Shown in pieces: positions 43,755 through 55,426 of a DNA stretch of 64,000 bases (its first letter is position 1; each line of letters opens with the position of its first letter). The DNA is from Fodinicola feengrottensis. GTDB taxonomy: Bacteria; Actinomycetota; Actinomycetes; Mycobacteriales; HKI-0501. A program made the translations under genes and the position numbers. Below the pieces are notes generated by a model. That model made no database searches, was not told the DNA's origin, and worked only from the letters and a program-made list of their open reading frames with translations. The DNA lies in NCBI RefSeq assembly GCF_010993775.1, contig NZ_WOTO01000011.1, forward strand, positions 1-64,000, read 5' to 3'.

Positions 43755-43784
43755 TTATCCACAGTTTCCACAGGATTACCCACA
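43755..43784 (+). promoter_or_regulatory. DnaA-box cluster between gyrB and gyrA
   Basis: TTATCCACA (43755-43763, the canonical 9-mer), GTTTCCACA (43764-43772) and TTACCCACA (43776-43784) lie within 30 bases, all in the same orientation, in the 182-base gyrB-gyrA gap. They are about 7 kb from oriC and could titrate DnaA or regulate gyrA. Confidence 0.6.
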
Positions 43785-43901
43785 GTGGAAGGCGGTCTTT
43801 CGCAGCATGATCAGCAGTTGTGAGCTGACTGTGGCGACCGCCCTCACTCTCCGTACGCAGATAGCGCAGCCGCACCGCGTGCAGATCAGGAAGGCCGCCC
43901 G

Positions 43902-46414
43902 ATGACCGAAACCCCGACCACGCCGCCGGACAGCCCAGCGGGCGACCGGATCGAGCTGGTCGACATCCAGCAGGAGATGCAGCGCAGCTACATCGACTAC
44001 GCGATGTCGGTCATCGTCGGCCGGGCGTTGCCGGATGTGCGAGACGGGCTCAAGCCGGTGCATCGCAAGATCCTGTACGCGATGTACGACGGCGGCTACC
44101 GGCCGGACCGCGGCTACTCGAAGTGTTCACGAGTGGTCGGCGACGTGATGGGCCAGTATCACCCGCATGGTGACACGGCGATCTACGACGCGCTCGTACG
44201 GATGGCCCAGCCGTGGTCGTTGCGCTACCCACTGATCGACGGCCAGGGCAACTTCGGTTCGCAGGGTAACGACCCGCCGGCCGCCATGCGGTACACCGAG
44301 TGCCGGATGGACCCGCTCGCAATGGAGCTGCTGCGGGAGATCGACGAGGACACCGTCGACTTCGGGCCGAACTACGATGGCCGCTCGCAGGAGCCGGCGA
44401 TCCTGCCGGCTCGGTTCCCGAACCTGCTGGTCAACGGTTCGTCCGGGATCGCGGTCGGCATGGCCACCAACATGCCGCCGCACAACCTGCGGGAGGTCGC
44501 GGACGGCTGCCAGTGGGCGCTGCAGAACCCGCAGGCGGACAGCGAGGAGACCCTCGCACAGCTGATGCTGCGGATCAAGGGCCCGGACTTCCCGACCTCC
44601 GGCCTGATCGTGGGCACCAATGGCATCGCGGACGCGTTCCGGACCGGTCGCGGCTCGATCCGGATGCGCGCCGTGATCGAGGCCGAGGAAGACAGCCGCG
44701 GCAGGCAGATCCTGGTGGTCACCGAGCTGCCCTATCAGGTCAACATCGACAACCTGATCGAGAACATCGCCAGCCTGGTCAAGGACGCTCGGCTGACCGG
44801 CATCGCGGACATCGCGAACGAGTCCAGCGACCGGATCGGCATGCGGATCGTGATCACGCTCAAGCGGGACGCGGTCGCCAAGGTGGTGCTGAACAACCTC
44901 TACAAGCACACCCAGTTGCAGTACAGCTTCGGCGTCAACAACCTGGCGATCGTGGACGGGGTGCCGCGTACGCTCCGGCTCGACGAGCTGGTCCGGCTGT
45001 GGATCACCCATCAGGTCGAGGTCATCGTCCGGCGGACTCGCTATCGGCTGCGTAAGAAGGAAGAGCGCGCGCACATCTTGCGCGGCTACCTGAAGGCCCT
45101 GGACGCGTTGGACGAGGTGATCGCCCTGATCCGGGCGTCCGCCACCGTCGACGACGCGCGCGGCGGCCTGATGCAGCTGCTGGAGATCGACGAGATCCAG
45201 GCCACCGCGATCCTGGACATGCAGCTACGCCGTCTCGCCGCCCTGGAGCGGCAGAAGATCATCGACGAGTACGAGCAGATCATGGTCGAGATCGCCGAGC
45301 TCGAGGCGATCCTGGCCAGCGAGGAGCGGCAGCGCCAGATCATCGGCGAGGAGCTCGCCGAGATCGTCGAGAAGAACGGCGACGACCGGCGGACCCGGAT
45401 CATCCCGTTCGACGGTGACAGCTCGATCGAGGACCTCATCCCGGAAGAGGACGTGGTCGTCACCATCAGCCAGACCGGCTACGCCAAGCGTACGAAGGTC
45501 GACCTCTACCGGTCCCAGCGTCGCGGCGGCAAGGGCGTGCTCGGCGCCAAGCTCAAGCAGGACGACATTGTCAGCCACTTCTTCGTTGGCTCGACGCACC
45601 ACTGGATCCTGTTCTTCACGAACAAGGGTCGGGTTTACCGGGCCAAGGCGTACGAGCTGCCCGAGGCCAACCGGGACGCCCGTGGCCAGCACGTGGCGAA
45701 CATGCTCGCCTTCCAGCAGGACGAGCAGATCGCGTCGGTTATGCAGATCAAGGATTACGAGGTCGCGCCGTACCTGGTACTGGCCACCAAGCGAGGCCTG
45801 ATCAAGAAGAGCGAGCTCAGCCTGTTCGACTCGGCTCGGCAGGGAGGACTCATCGCGATCAATCTTCGGGATGACGACGAGCTGGTCAGTGCCGCCTTAA
45901 TCTCGTCTGAGGACGACCTGTTGCTAACCAGTGCGCAGGGTCAGTCGAATCGGTTCCGCGCGTCGGACGAGTCACTTCGCCCGATGGGGCGCGCCACCTC
46001 GGGTGTCATCGGCAGCGTTCGTTCGACGAAGAGGACGAGCTGCTGTCCATGGAGGTGGTGGGCGAAGGCATGGAACTGCTGGTAGCGACCGCCTTCGGGT
46101 ACGCGAAACGGACACCGGTGCAGGAGTATCCGACCCACAACCGGGGCGGTAAGGGCGTCCGGACTTTCGAATATGACGAACGTCGCGGCAACCTGGTGGC
46201 AGCCCTGGCCGTCCATATTGATGACGAGATCTTCGCCATCACCTCTGCTGGTGGAGTCATCAGAACCCCGGTCGAGCCTGTACGGTCGTCAAAGAGGCAG
46301 ACGAAGGGTGTCAAGCTTATGGATCTGCCAGACGGAGTGACCCTGCTCGCAGTGGCGCGCAACGCCGACGAGCCGGATGCTAGCGCCGACGAGGCGGACG
46401 GACAGGACGGGTGA
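43902..46414 (+). CDS. gyrA: DNA gyrase subunit A (frame break near 46015)
   Basis: About 838 residues. The winged-helix region has [20 protein letters not shown], the quinolone region [19 protein letters not shown], and the catalytic Tyr in [18 protein letters not shown]. The C-terminal DNA-wrapping beta-pinwheel follows, with a GyrA-box-like [10 protein letters not shown] and, after a single-base frame change near 46015, [19 protein letters not shown] to the end. In the quinolone region, Thr replaces the usual Ala/Ser at the first position after Asp. ATG 43902 follows AGGAAGG. Confidence 0.97.
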
Positions 46415-46418
46415 GACG

Positions 46419-47396
46419 ATGAGCGACGGAACCCCGAGCGGGGGCGGCCACCCGGTGGTCGGGCGGGCAGCCGTCGGCAAGGCAGCCGGCTCGCAGATAG
46501 GCACGAGTGGAACGCAGACGACGACGAGACCAAGGACGACACGGCCGTGAGCACGCCAACCAGCGGCGCCAGCAGTAACGGCACCTCGCCCAGCAACAGT
46601 TCGTCGAGCGACTCGAACGCTCCCTCCAGCGAAGCCGGCCGGGCCTCGGTCCCGTCCACCGCCACCCAGACGATCAACGTGCCGTCCGCCTTCGGCGGCA
46701 ACGGCTCGCGTCCCGGCGGCAGCAGCTATCTCGGTGGCGACTCCACCTCTTCCTCGGGGTCGTCGTACGGGTCATCGAACTATGGCGACGGTTACGACGA
46801 CCGGCCCGATACCGACGCGCCGAGCTCCGGCGCCGGCAACTACGGGTTCAACGACCCGAACGCGCCGTCGTACGGGATCCCGCCGTCGGCCGGCGCGAGC
46901 AGTTCAATCGGCACCAGCTACGGCCCGGATCCAGCCGGCGCCACCGGCACCGCGTCGGTCGGCGCCAGCAACCCACTGGGCCGGGCGGTCCGCAGTGCGA
47001 AGAGCACCATGCAGGCCGCGGCGCGCGCGTGGCCCGCGGCGAGCCCGGCTGCAGTTGCGCCGGATTGACCCGTGGTCGGTGCTGAAGTTCTCGCTGGCGG
47101 TCTCCGGTGTGCTGTTGATCGTTTTCGTCGTCGCCACCACCGCGCTCTACGTGGTGCTGTGGAGTATGGGCGTCTTCGACGACGTGAACAGCACGATCAA
47201 GACCTTCACTGCCGGCGACTCCACCTCCGGTGCGAGCTTTTCGATCAGCCCGCAGCTGGTGATCGGTGGTGCGGCCGTGATCGGTCTCATCAACGTGGTG
47301 CTGTTCTCCGCGCTGGCCACCATCGGCTCGTTCATCTACAACGTCTGCGCCGATCTAGTGGGTGGCATTGAGATCACCCTGGCTGAACGCGACTAG
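46419..47396 (+). CDS. DUF3566 transmembrane protein (frame breaks near 46470 and 47040)
   Basis: About 325 residues. A long disordered N-terminal part rich in Ser, Gly, Asn and Pro (with SSYGSSNYGDGY-like repeats) precedes the DUF3566 domain: LRRIDPWSVLKFSLAVSGVL, a transmembrane helix, WSMGVFDDVNSTIKTF and a second helix (VVLFSALATIGSFIYNV) followed by DLVGGIEITLAERD. It always lies between gyrA and tRNA-Ile in actinobacteria; its function is unknown. The ATG is 4 bases after gyrA. A later GTG at 46547 could be the start if the early part is not coding. Confidence 0.88.
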
Positions 47397-47495
47397 ACAT
47401 CGGTTTTGTAGGATTGCAAGGGCAAGGCGCGGCTGAGAGGGATCCTGCTTCGAGGCCGCGCTCGACCGTAGGGTAATCTCGTTTTTCGTGCCCGC

Positions 47496-47569
47496 GGGGC
47501 TATAGCTCAGTCGGTTAGAGCGCATCGCTGATAACGATGAGGTCGCTGGTTCGATTCCAGCTAGCCCCA
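47496..47569 (+). tRNA. tRNA-Ile (GAT anticodon)
   Basis: A 74-base cloverleaf. The acceptor stem pairs GGGGCTA with TAGCCCC, the D arm reads AGCTCAGTCGGTTAGAGC, the anticodon loop is CTGATAA with GAT, and the T arm carries GGTTCGATTCC. No CCA is encoded. It lies after the DUF3566 gene as in other actinobacteria. Confidence 0.97.
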
Positions 47570-47600
47570 CTCCGCAAGTCCCCGTGAAAGGGAGCAGATC

Positions 47601-47732
47601 GTGAAGAAGGTTCTGATCATCCTGGCGCTGCTGGCCTTGGGCGCGTTCGTGGCGAAGAAGATCAAGGACGCCAACGACGAGCGCGACCTCTGGCATGAGG
47701 CCACCACCGCCCCGGAGACCGACCTCAGCTAG
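47601..47732 (+). CDS. DLW-39 family small membrane protein
   Basis: A 43-residue protein, KKVLIILALLALGAFVAKKI, followed by KDANDERDLWHEATTAPETDLS. It has one N-terminal transmembrane helix and the DLW motif that gives the family its name. It always lies between tRNA-Ile and tRNA-Ala near actinobacterial origins. GTG at 47601 follows AAAGGGAG. Its function is unknown. Confidence 0.93.
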   Translation: MKKVLIILALLALGAFVAKKIKDANDERDLWHEATTAPETDLS

Positions 47733-47851
47733 TCGTCCCGGTCCGGCTCGCCGCTCGTGCGGCGAGCCGATGCGAGATGAAGTGCCCGATGGCGGCCCGC
47801 GATCTTTGCGCTGGTCGCCTTGCTGGCTTTGACCGGTCACTCGGGGGATCC

Positions 47852-47927
47852 GGGGATGTAGCTCAATTGGCAGAGCACTGCCTTTGCAAGGCAGGGGTTA
47901 GGGGTTCAAGTCCCCTCATCTCCACCA
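47852..47927 (+). tRNA. tRNA-Ala (TGC anticodon)
   Basis: A 76-base gene including CCA. GGGGATG pairs with CATCTCC (one G-T pair), the D arm reads AGCTCAATTGGCAGAGC, the anticodon loop TTTGCAA has TGC, and the T arm is GGTTCAAGTCC. It closes the conserved gyrA-side run. Confidence 0.97.
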
Positions 47928-48026
47928 CGGCAGGCGCGTACGAAAAGCCCGGGCAGTGAGCCGTCGCTCACACAGGCGACCGCGACCGAGAGCGGGGCGC
48001 GCAGCGGGCGCCCCGCTCTGGCTGAC

Positions 48027-48698
48027 TCACCCGTTGTCCTGCGCCGTGCCCCTGGGGTTCATGTCCTCGGGCTTGGTGCTCGTGAACGCCAAGCCGCCGA
48101 GCTCCAGATCCTCGAGGTCAAGGACAGCGGGGGCACCCGGTTCGTCGGGGAGTTCACCGCCGAGCATCCGGCCGGGCACGTCCGGGTCGCAGCCGACCCG
48201 GGCCAGCCGGGCTCGGATGCTGTTGCGACTGCGTCCATGCATCCGCGCCTGCACTCCGATGACAGTGGTCGCGGCCGCCGTCTCCGGCTCGACCAGCCAG
48301 GCCGCCAGCAGCTGCTCATCCTGGTCTTTTGTCCACGGCTGGTAGCTGTTGGTCGGACCGCTCGGGTTGAGTCGGCCGCGCGGGCGGACCGGCCCGAGCT
48401 GGCCGAGCCCGGTCAGGGTGTGCCGGATGACGTTTCCGGCGTCGACGAGGGCCGAGGTGGGCACCAGCATGGTGCCCTCGGCGGTCAGCACCCCTTCGCT
48501 GTCAATGCCACACAGCCGCAGCCGGACCAGCCCGTCCTCGTCGCTGTCGGCCTGCACCGCATACGTCAGGTCGCCGATCTGACACTCGTCGGAGTAGTTG
48601 ATGTGCACCATGACCTCCCTAAGTTCACCGTCGTTCGACAGTGCAGTCATGGTGTCCGCGACGACTGACAAAAAACGCGACCAGCCGTCCTGGGCCAC
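48027..48698 (-). CDS. Unrecognised protein with a Myb/SANT-like C-terminal segment
   Basis: 223 residues, intact. The N-terminal 115 residues look beta-rich (MVHINYSDECQIGDLTYAVQ, LRLCGIDSEGVLTAEGT) and match nothing I know. At about 125-185, PWTKDQDEQLLAAWLVEP and then GRSRNSIRARLARVGCDPD resemble a Myb/SANT or homeodomain-like DNA-binding tri-helix, as used in restriction- or phage-related proteins to read DNA. The C-terminal 35 residues are acidic, then polar. GTG 48698 is the likely start. It lies alone between tRNA-Ala and the R2-like oxidase gene. Confidence 0.6.
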   Translation of the reverse strand: MAQDGWSRFLSVVADTMTALSNDGELREVMVHINYSDECQIGDLTYAVQADSDEDGLVRLRLCGIDSEGVLTAEGTMLVPTSALVDAGNVIRHTLTGLGQLGPVRPRGRLNPSGPTNSYQPWTKDQDEQLLAAWLVEPETAAATTVIGVQARMHGRSRNSIRARLARVGCDPDVPGRMLGGELPDEPGAPAVLDLEDLELGGLAFTSTKPEDMNPRGTAQDNG

Positions 48699-48734
48699 GG
48701 TTGTCCGTTCTAGAGCAAGGCAGCCGCGCCCTCG

Positions 48735-49697
48735 TTAGCGCGCGCTCTCCAACTCGGCGATCTCGGCGGCGTCCTCCTCGCCGAACTTGTCCTCCAGCGC
48801 CTCCGGGCTCGCGTCCAGGTCAATTTGCTGGAGTGGGGCGCCGCGCGCCGACTCAATGGCGCCGAGCCGGCGTTGCACCCGGTCGGCGGCATACTTCATG
48901 ATTTGGTCGGTCTCCAGCCCGAACGGCGACTCCTCGAACCGGTCGTTGCCGGCCTGAATGAGCTGCATCGCGTACGGCACCAGTTCGGCGAACCGCTCGC
49001 CGATGACATCCCACATCTTGTCGTCGGCGGCCACGTGGCGGCGGCAGGTGAAGGTGCCCCAGGCCATGTGCCGGCGCTCGTCGTCGCCGATCCGCTTGAT
49101 CAGCTCCCGCATGGCCGGGAAGATGCCGAACTGCGTACACACCCGGTTCCACTGCCAGTAGCCGGTCAGCGCCAGCGAACCCTCGATCACGTGGTTGTAC
49201 GTGACGCTGGCCCGGACCTGGTTGCGTGGGCTGGGATCGCTGTCCAGTGCGTGTAGGCATTCCGGAAGCTCCTCGTAGAAGAGCTTGCGGTAGCCGGGGT
49301 TGTCGGCGACCCACGTGTGCAGGTCGTCCATCGCGCCGACCGAGTCCAGCCAGCGCCGAAAGACCTCAGTGTGCTTGGCCTCTTCGAAGCAGAACTGGGT
49401 CAGATACATCTCGTCGGCCAGCCGGCCTTCCGCGGACATCGCCTTCATGAACGGCTGGATGTCCTCGGTCACCGCCTCCTCGCCGGCGATGAAGAGGGTG
49501 GCGAGGCTGAGCGTGCTGGCCTGTTGGATTTCGTCGAGGCCGTCGAAATCGGCTCTTTCCCGACTGAAGTCGATATCCGCCGGATTCCAGAACTTCGCAT
49601 TGCCCTTGACGAAAAGTCTCATCGGGAATGAGTCCCAATTCAGCCCGCCGCGGGCGATGGCGTGGAAGCCTTGCCGGTGTACCGCAGGGTCGCTCAT
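48735..49697 (-). CDS. R2-like ligand-binding oxidase (R2lox)
   Basis: 320 residues, intact. It belongs to the ribonucleotide-reductase-R2-like oxidases with a Mn/Fe centre: carboxylate ligands appear in [41 protein letters not shown] and [10 protein letters not shown], and the start [33 protein letters not shown] is typical of the family. It lacks the C-terminal radical-transfer tail of true NrdB. It binds a long-chain fatty-acid-like ligand in known structures; its reaction is not known. ATG 49697 follows AGGAGG. It diverges from an acyl-CoA ligase gene over 99 bases. Confidence 0.93.
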   Translation of the reverse strand: MSDPAVHRQGFHAIARGGLNWDSFPMRLFVKGNAKFWNPADIDFSRERADFDGLDEIQQASTLSLATLFIAGEEAVTEDIQPFMKAMSAEGRLADEMYLTQFCFEEAKHTEVFRRWLDSVGAMDDLHTWVADNPGYRKLFYEELPECLHALDSDPSPRNQVRASVTYNHVIEGSLALTGYWQWNRVCTQFGIFPAMRELIKRIGDDERRHMAWGTFTCRRHVAADDKMWDVIGERFAELVPYAMQLIQAGNDRFEESPFGLETDQIMKYAADRVQRRLGAIESARGAPLQQIDLDASPEALEDKFGEEDAAEIAELESAR

Positions 49698-49796
49698 GGA
49701 TCCTCCTGTACGAATGACCTGGCTCACATCATTGACAAGTCGGTATGTTTTGTAAAGGGTGAGCGCGGGTCACGACCAGACAGGGGTGAGGGCGGC
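49698..49796. promoter_or_regulatory. Shared divergent promoter region of R2lox and acyl-CoA ligase genes
   Basis: This 99-base gap is less GC-rich than its surroundings and contains TTGACA at 49732-49737, a good -35 for the rightward gene; the segment TATGTTTTGTAAAG follows at the right distance for a -10. The divergent layout suggests that R2lox and the ligase are expressed together. Confidence 0.5.
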
Positions 49797-51332
<1,536 letters not shown>

Positions 51333-51443
51333 CTATTTCCTTCGTACGAGCAGAAAGACGCCGCCGGCGATCGCTGCCACGATCACCAGGCAACAGAGCA
51401 CCGATCCGCCGTAGATCAGAAGACGCAACAAGGAAGCGCTCAT
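51333..51443 (-). CDS. Small single-pass membrane protein
   Basis: 36 residues: SASLLRLLIYGGSVLCCLVI, then VAAIAGGVFLLVRRK. One transmembrane helix with a basic end. The frame remains open upstream to at least 51590 and there encodes a second hydrophobic stretch (LLLLLVIATVVTVVLVLNKKKK), so the true gene may be a two-helix protein of about 90 residues, with no obvious start codon. Function unknown. Convergent with the ligase gene; stop codons abut. Confidence 0.45.
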   Translation of the reverse strand: MSASLLRLLIYGGSVLCCLVIVAAIAGGVFLLVRRK

Positions 51444-51653
51444 TTCACTCAGTTTCCCGGTGGGTTGTTGTTGTTTCTTTTTCTTGTTGAGCACGAGCAC
51501 CACTGTCACGACCGTCGCGATGACCAGCAGCAGCAGCAGAGGCCGCCGCCGCCGACCAACAGGACGTGCCAGGGTCTTATCGCCATCTGGCCAATGTACC
51601 GGCGGTGACCAACGTCGCCGTGCACTGGCTGTCCGTCCGGTTAGGGTGTCCGC

Positions 51654-52256
51654 ATGCCAGCCGACAAAGCCGACGACGCGGCCGTGCGGGTCGGGCAACG
51701 CAAACCCAGCCGCAAAGAGCAGATCCTGGAGATCGCCCTCGAGCTGTTCGCGACCCGCGGCTATCACGGCGTCGGGATGGACGATATCGGCAGCGCGGCA
51801 GGTGTCACCGGGCCGGCGCTCTACCACCACTTCGCGGGTAAAGAGGCGATGCTCTCGGCCGCGCTCATTCCCGTCAGCGAGGGGCTCCGGGGGACGGTGG
51901 CCGGGCCCGGCTGGCCGCCCATCAGGACGCCGCCGAACAACTGGCCGCGTTGGTGGAGTTCCACGTGAACTTCGCGCTGGACCGGCCGGCGGTGATCCGG
52001 CTGCATTTTCGGTGAGCTGGACCGACTGCCGGACGACTCCCGCCGGATCGTCCGCAAATCCCAGCGCGAATATGTCGAGCAGTGGGTGGACGTGCTCATC
52101 CGGCTGAACCCGGGGCTCGACGTGGAGTCCGCTCGGGTACGAGCGCAGGCCGCGTTCGGGTTGATGAACTCCACACCGTTCCTGCGCTCACATTTGCAGC
52201 GCGACCAGGTCGCCACGGTGTTGCGCGACATGGTTCACCGGGCTTTACATGGTTAA
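51654..52256 (+). CDS. TetR/AcrR family regulator (frame breaks near 51905 and 52010)
   Basis: About 200 residues. Helix-turn-helix: RKEQILEIALELFATRGYHG, then MDDIGSAAGVTGPALYHHFAGKEAM. The ligand domain, after frame changes, shows VEFHVNFALDRPAVIRLHF and DRLPDDSRRIVRKSQREYVEQW, a layout typical of TetR proteins that sense acyl-CoAs (FadR or similar). ATG 51654. It lies 18 bases before the biotin-carboxylase-like gene, so they may be co-transcribed. Its targets may include the acyl-CoA ligase and dehydrogenase genes in this region. Confidence 0.8.
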
Positions 52257-52274
52257 CGGCTAGGCTGACCACAC

Positions 52275-53587
52275 ATGTACGGGTCGGTACTGATCGCTGA
52301 TCGCGGAGCCCTCGCCAGCCGGGTCATCAGGACCGCGCGGCGCCTGGGCATCCGCACCTTCGCGGTGCACATCGGTGCCGACCGCGGCCGGCCGTTCGTC
52401 TCCGAGGCCCATCACGCCGAGCAACTCAAGGGCGAGAAACCCAGCGCGTACAGCGAAATCGCGCAGATTCTGGAGATCGCCAGGCGCCACGACGTCGACG
52501 CTGTTCACCCTGGTGGCTCGGCGCTGGCCGGCGACCCGGACGCGGCCGCGGCGGTGATCGCGGCCGGCCACATCTGGATCGGACCGTCGCCGGGCACCCT
52601 CGCCTGTACCCGCGACAAGGTGCGGCTGAGTCAGCTCGTACGCGATGTTGGCGTGCCGACACCGGAAAGTGTCGGTCCGGTGTCCACTGTGGAGGATGCC
52701 GCCGCCGGTGCCGAGCAGATCGGTTATCCGGTGATCCTGAAGGCGGTCGCCGGACGCAACGGGGTCGGGATCGCGGTCAGCGAGAAGCCCGCGGACCTGG
52801 TGCGCGCGTACGAACGGGTGCGTGCCCATCTGCCGGCCGGCGACGAGCGGATCCTGGTGCAGCGGCACTACCCGCGGGTCCGCAGCATCGAGGTGCAGGT
52901 GTTGGGCCTCGCCGACGGCGCGGTGGTCGCACTCGGCGAACGCGACTGCTCGGTGCAGCGGCGGTTCTCGCCCGTGTTCGCGGAGAGTCCGGCGCCCGGG
53001 CTGCGTCCGGTCGTACGGGAAGAGATCACTGCGGCTGGCCTCTGGGCCGCCGAGGCAGTCGGCTTCCGGGGGGGGGGTGGGTACGGCTGAGTTCCTGCTG
53101 ACCGGCGACGAGTTCTTCCTGTGCGAGCTCACTCCGCACCTGACGGGCTTCCATCCGGTCACCGAGCAGGTGTTCGGCATTGACCTGGTGGAGGGCGCAG
53201 CTGCGGGTCGCCGCCGGCCACCTGCCCGGCTTCGATCTGGGCGGCCTCGCGCCGCTTGGGCACGCGATTGGCATGCGCGTACTAGCTGAGGACCCGCGCC
53301 GGTTCTCGCCAGAGCCGGGGCCGATCGCGGACTGGACGGCACCTCGCGGTGACGGCGTGCGGGTGGACGCCGGCTATGCGCCGGGCAGCGTGATCAGCGC
53401 GGACGACACAACCATCGGCACGATTTCCGCGCTCGGCGCCGACCGGGCCAGCGCGATCGTACGGGCGCGGGCCGCGATCGGCGGCTTCCGGCTGACCGGG
53501 CCGCGGCACACCGGCCCGTTCTTCGCCCGGCTGCTGGAGAACGAGCGGTTCGTGCTGGGCCGGTACGACACCACTCTGCTTGCGTAA
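52275..53587 (+). CDS. Biotin-carboxylase-like ATP-grasp protein with degenerate active site (frame breaks near 53070 and 53200)
   Basis: About 438 residues with the biotin carboxylase layout: VLIADRGALASRVIRTARRLGI, AVHPGGSALAGDPDAAAAVI, ERDCSVQRRFSPVFAE and LCELTPHLTGFHPVTE. The glycine-rich ATP loop, normally ASAGGGGKGM, reads AVAGRNGVGI. The catalytic motif EMNxRxQVEH has lost its Arg, Gln and Glu (ELTPHLTGFH). Both segments lie well inside one frame, so sequencing slips do not explain them. It may be a non-catalytic regulator or bind another ligand. It follows a TetR gene and has no carboxyltransferase or biotin-carrier gene nearby. Confidence 0.72.
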
Positions 53588-53732
53588 GGGCTCGCGTAAG
53601 CCTCGCATAAGTACCGACGCATCAGGTCGTACCAACCGCTAACGGGCATTAGGGTTGCCAAGGTTGAAGTCCGTAAGTTCCCTCTGGAATGGGGTGGGGC
53701 ATGGGCCACATTGGTGACACGGTGATGACTCG

Positions 53733-55413
53733 GTGACCGGCCTGGCGGTGGACCGCCTCAGCGTCAACGGTCTTGACTACGGAATCCTCGCGATCTACTT
53801 CCTGGTGGTGCTCGCGATCGGGCTGTTGGCCCGGCGGGCGATCACCACCAGCGAGGATTTCTTCCTGTCCGGCCGGTCGCTGCCGGCGTGGGTGACGGGT
53901 TTGGCGTTCATCTCGGCGAACCTGGGTGCCACCGAGATCCTTGGGATGGCGGCCAACGGCGCTCAGTACGGCGTGGCGACGGTGCATTTCTACTGGATCG
54001 GCGCGGTCCCGGCGATGGTGTTTTCTGGGCCTGGTCATGATGCCGTTCTATTACAAGAGCCGGGTGCACACCGTGCCGGAGTTCCTGCTCCGCAGGTTCA
54101 ACCGGCCGACGCACTTCTTCAACGCGCTGTCGTTCGCGGTCGGCATGCTGCTGACCGCCGGCGTCAACCTCTATGCGTTGGGCATCGTCATCCAGAGCCT
54201 GCTTGGCTGGCCGTTGTGGATCGCGATCCTGGTGTCGGCGGCTTTCGTGCTGGCGTACATCACCCTCGGTGGTCTGTCCGGCGCGATCTACACCGAGGTC
54301 CTGCAGTTCTTCGTGATCATCGCCGGGCTGATTCCGATCGTGATCGTCGGCCTGGTCGCGGTCGGCGGGTGGAACGGGTTGGTCGACAAGGTCACCCACG
54401 GCACCACCCTCGGCGGCGCCGCCTTCACCCAGTGGGCCGGCACCGCGGTCGGGCATCCGACCAATCCGCTCGGCGACTGGATCGGTATTGTCTTCGGTCT
54501 CGGGTTCGTGCTGTCTTTTGGTTACTGGACCACGAACTTCTCCGAGGTGCAGCGGGCCCTGTCGGCCAAGAACCTGTCCGCCGCACAGCGTACGCCGCTG
54601 ATCGGTGCCTTCCCGAAGATCTTCATTCCGGCACTGACGATCATCCCTGGCCTGCTGGCGCTGGTCCTGGTGCCGAGCCTGCAGAAGGCCGGTGCCGACT
54701 ACAACTACGTCATTCCTTCGCTGATGGGAAAACTGCTGCCCAACGGGGTGCTCGGCATCGCGTTGACCGGCCTGATGGCCTCTTTCATGGCCGGCATGGC
54801 GGCGAATGTCAGCTCGTTCAACACAGTTTTCACGTACGACCTGTGGCAGCGTTACTTCGCCAAGGACCGGCCGGACCGCTACTACCTGAATATCGGCCGG
54901 CTGGCCACCGTGGCCGGGGTGGTGATCGGCGTCGGTACGGCCTTTATCGCCGCTGGTTTCAACAACATCATGAACTACATCCAGTTGTTGTTCTCGTTCT
55001 TCAACGCGCCGCTGTTCGCCACGTTCCTGATCGCGCTGTTCTGGAAGCGTACGACGCCATGGGCCGGTTTTTGGGGCCTGGTCAGCGGTACGGCCGGAGC
55101 CGCGGTCGCGCATTTCTGCCTCACCGGTTTTTTCGGTGGGAAACCGCTGATCGTGATCGAGTCGACCCAGTCGCAGAACTTCTACGGCGCGATCGCCGCT
55201 TTCGTGGTCGACGCGGTGGTCACGGTGGCGGTGACGATGGTGACCAAGTCCAAGCCCGACGCCGAGTTGCGCGGGCTCGTCTGGGGACTTCCGGACGCCG
55301 AGGCGGATGCTGCTGCGGCTGCCGAGCGAACCCCCAAATGGTGGGAGTCGCCCCGGCTGCTGGGCTTCTCCGCACTCGGGTTGACGATCGCCCTAACTCT
55401 GTTCTTCTTGTAG
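53733..55413 (+). CDS. Sodium:solute symporter, SSS family (frame break near 54028)
   Basis: About 560 residues with 13-14 transmembrane helices. The N-terminus has YGILAIYFLVVLAIGLLARR, TTSEDFFLSGRSLPAWVTGLAFISANLGATEILGMAA (sodium-binding region) and, after a one-T excess near 54026, FLGLVMMPFYYKSRVHTVPEFLLRRF. FSYGYWTTNFSEVQRALSAKN-like and ASFMAGMAANVSSFNTVFTYDL signatures match SGLT-type sodium/sugar or sodium/acid carriers. It should import a small solute with sodium. GTG 53733. A small membrane protein follows 13 bases later, as with two-part symporters. Confidence 0.88.
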
Positions 55414-55426
55414 GGGAGTGGTTCTG

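Noticed and set aside
51961..51975. A parS-like sequence GTTCCACGTGAACT
   Set aside because: It differs from parS at three positions and lies inside the TetR coding region.
53908..55113. A 401-codon open frame opposite the symporter gene
   Set aside because: The plus strand codes for a transmembrane carrier; the antisense product is low-complexity and charged.
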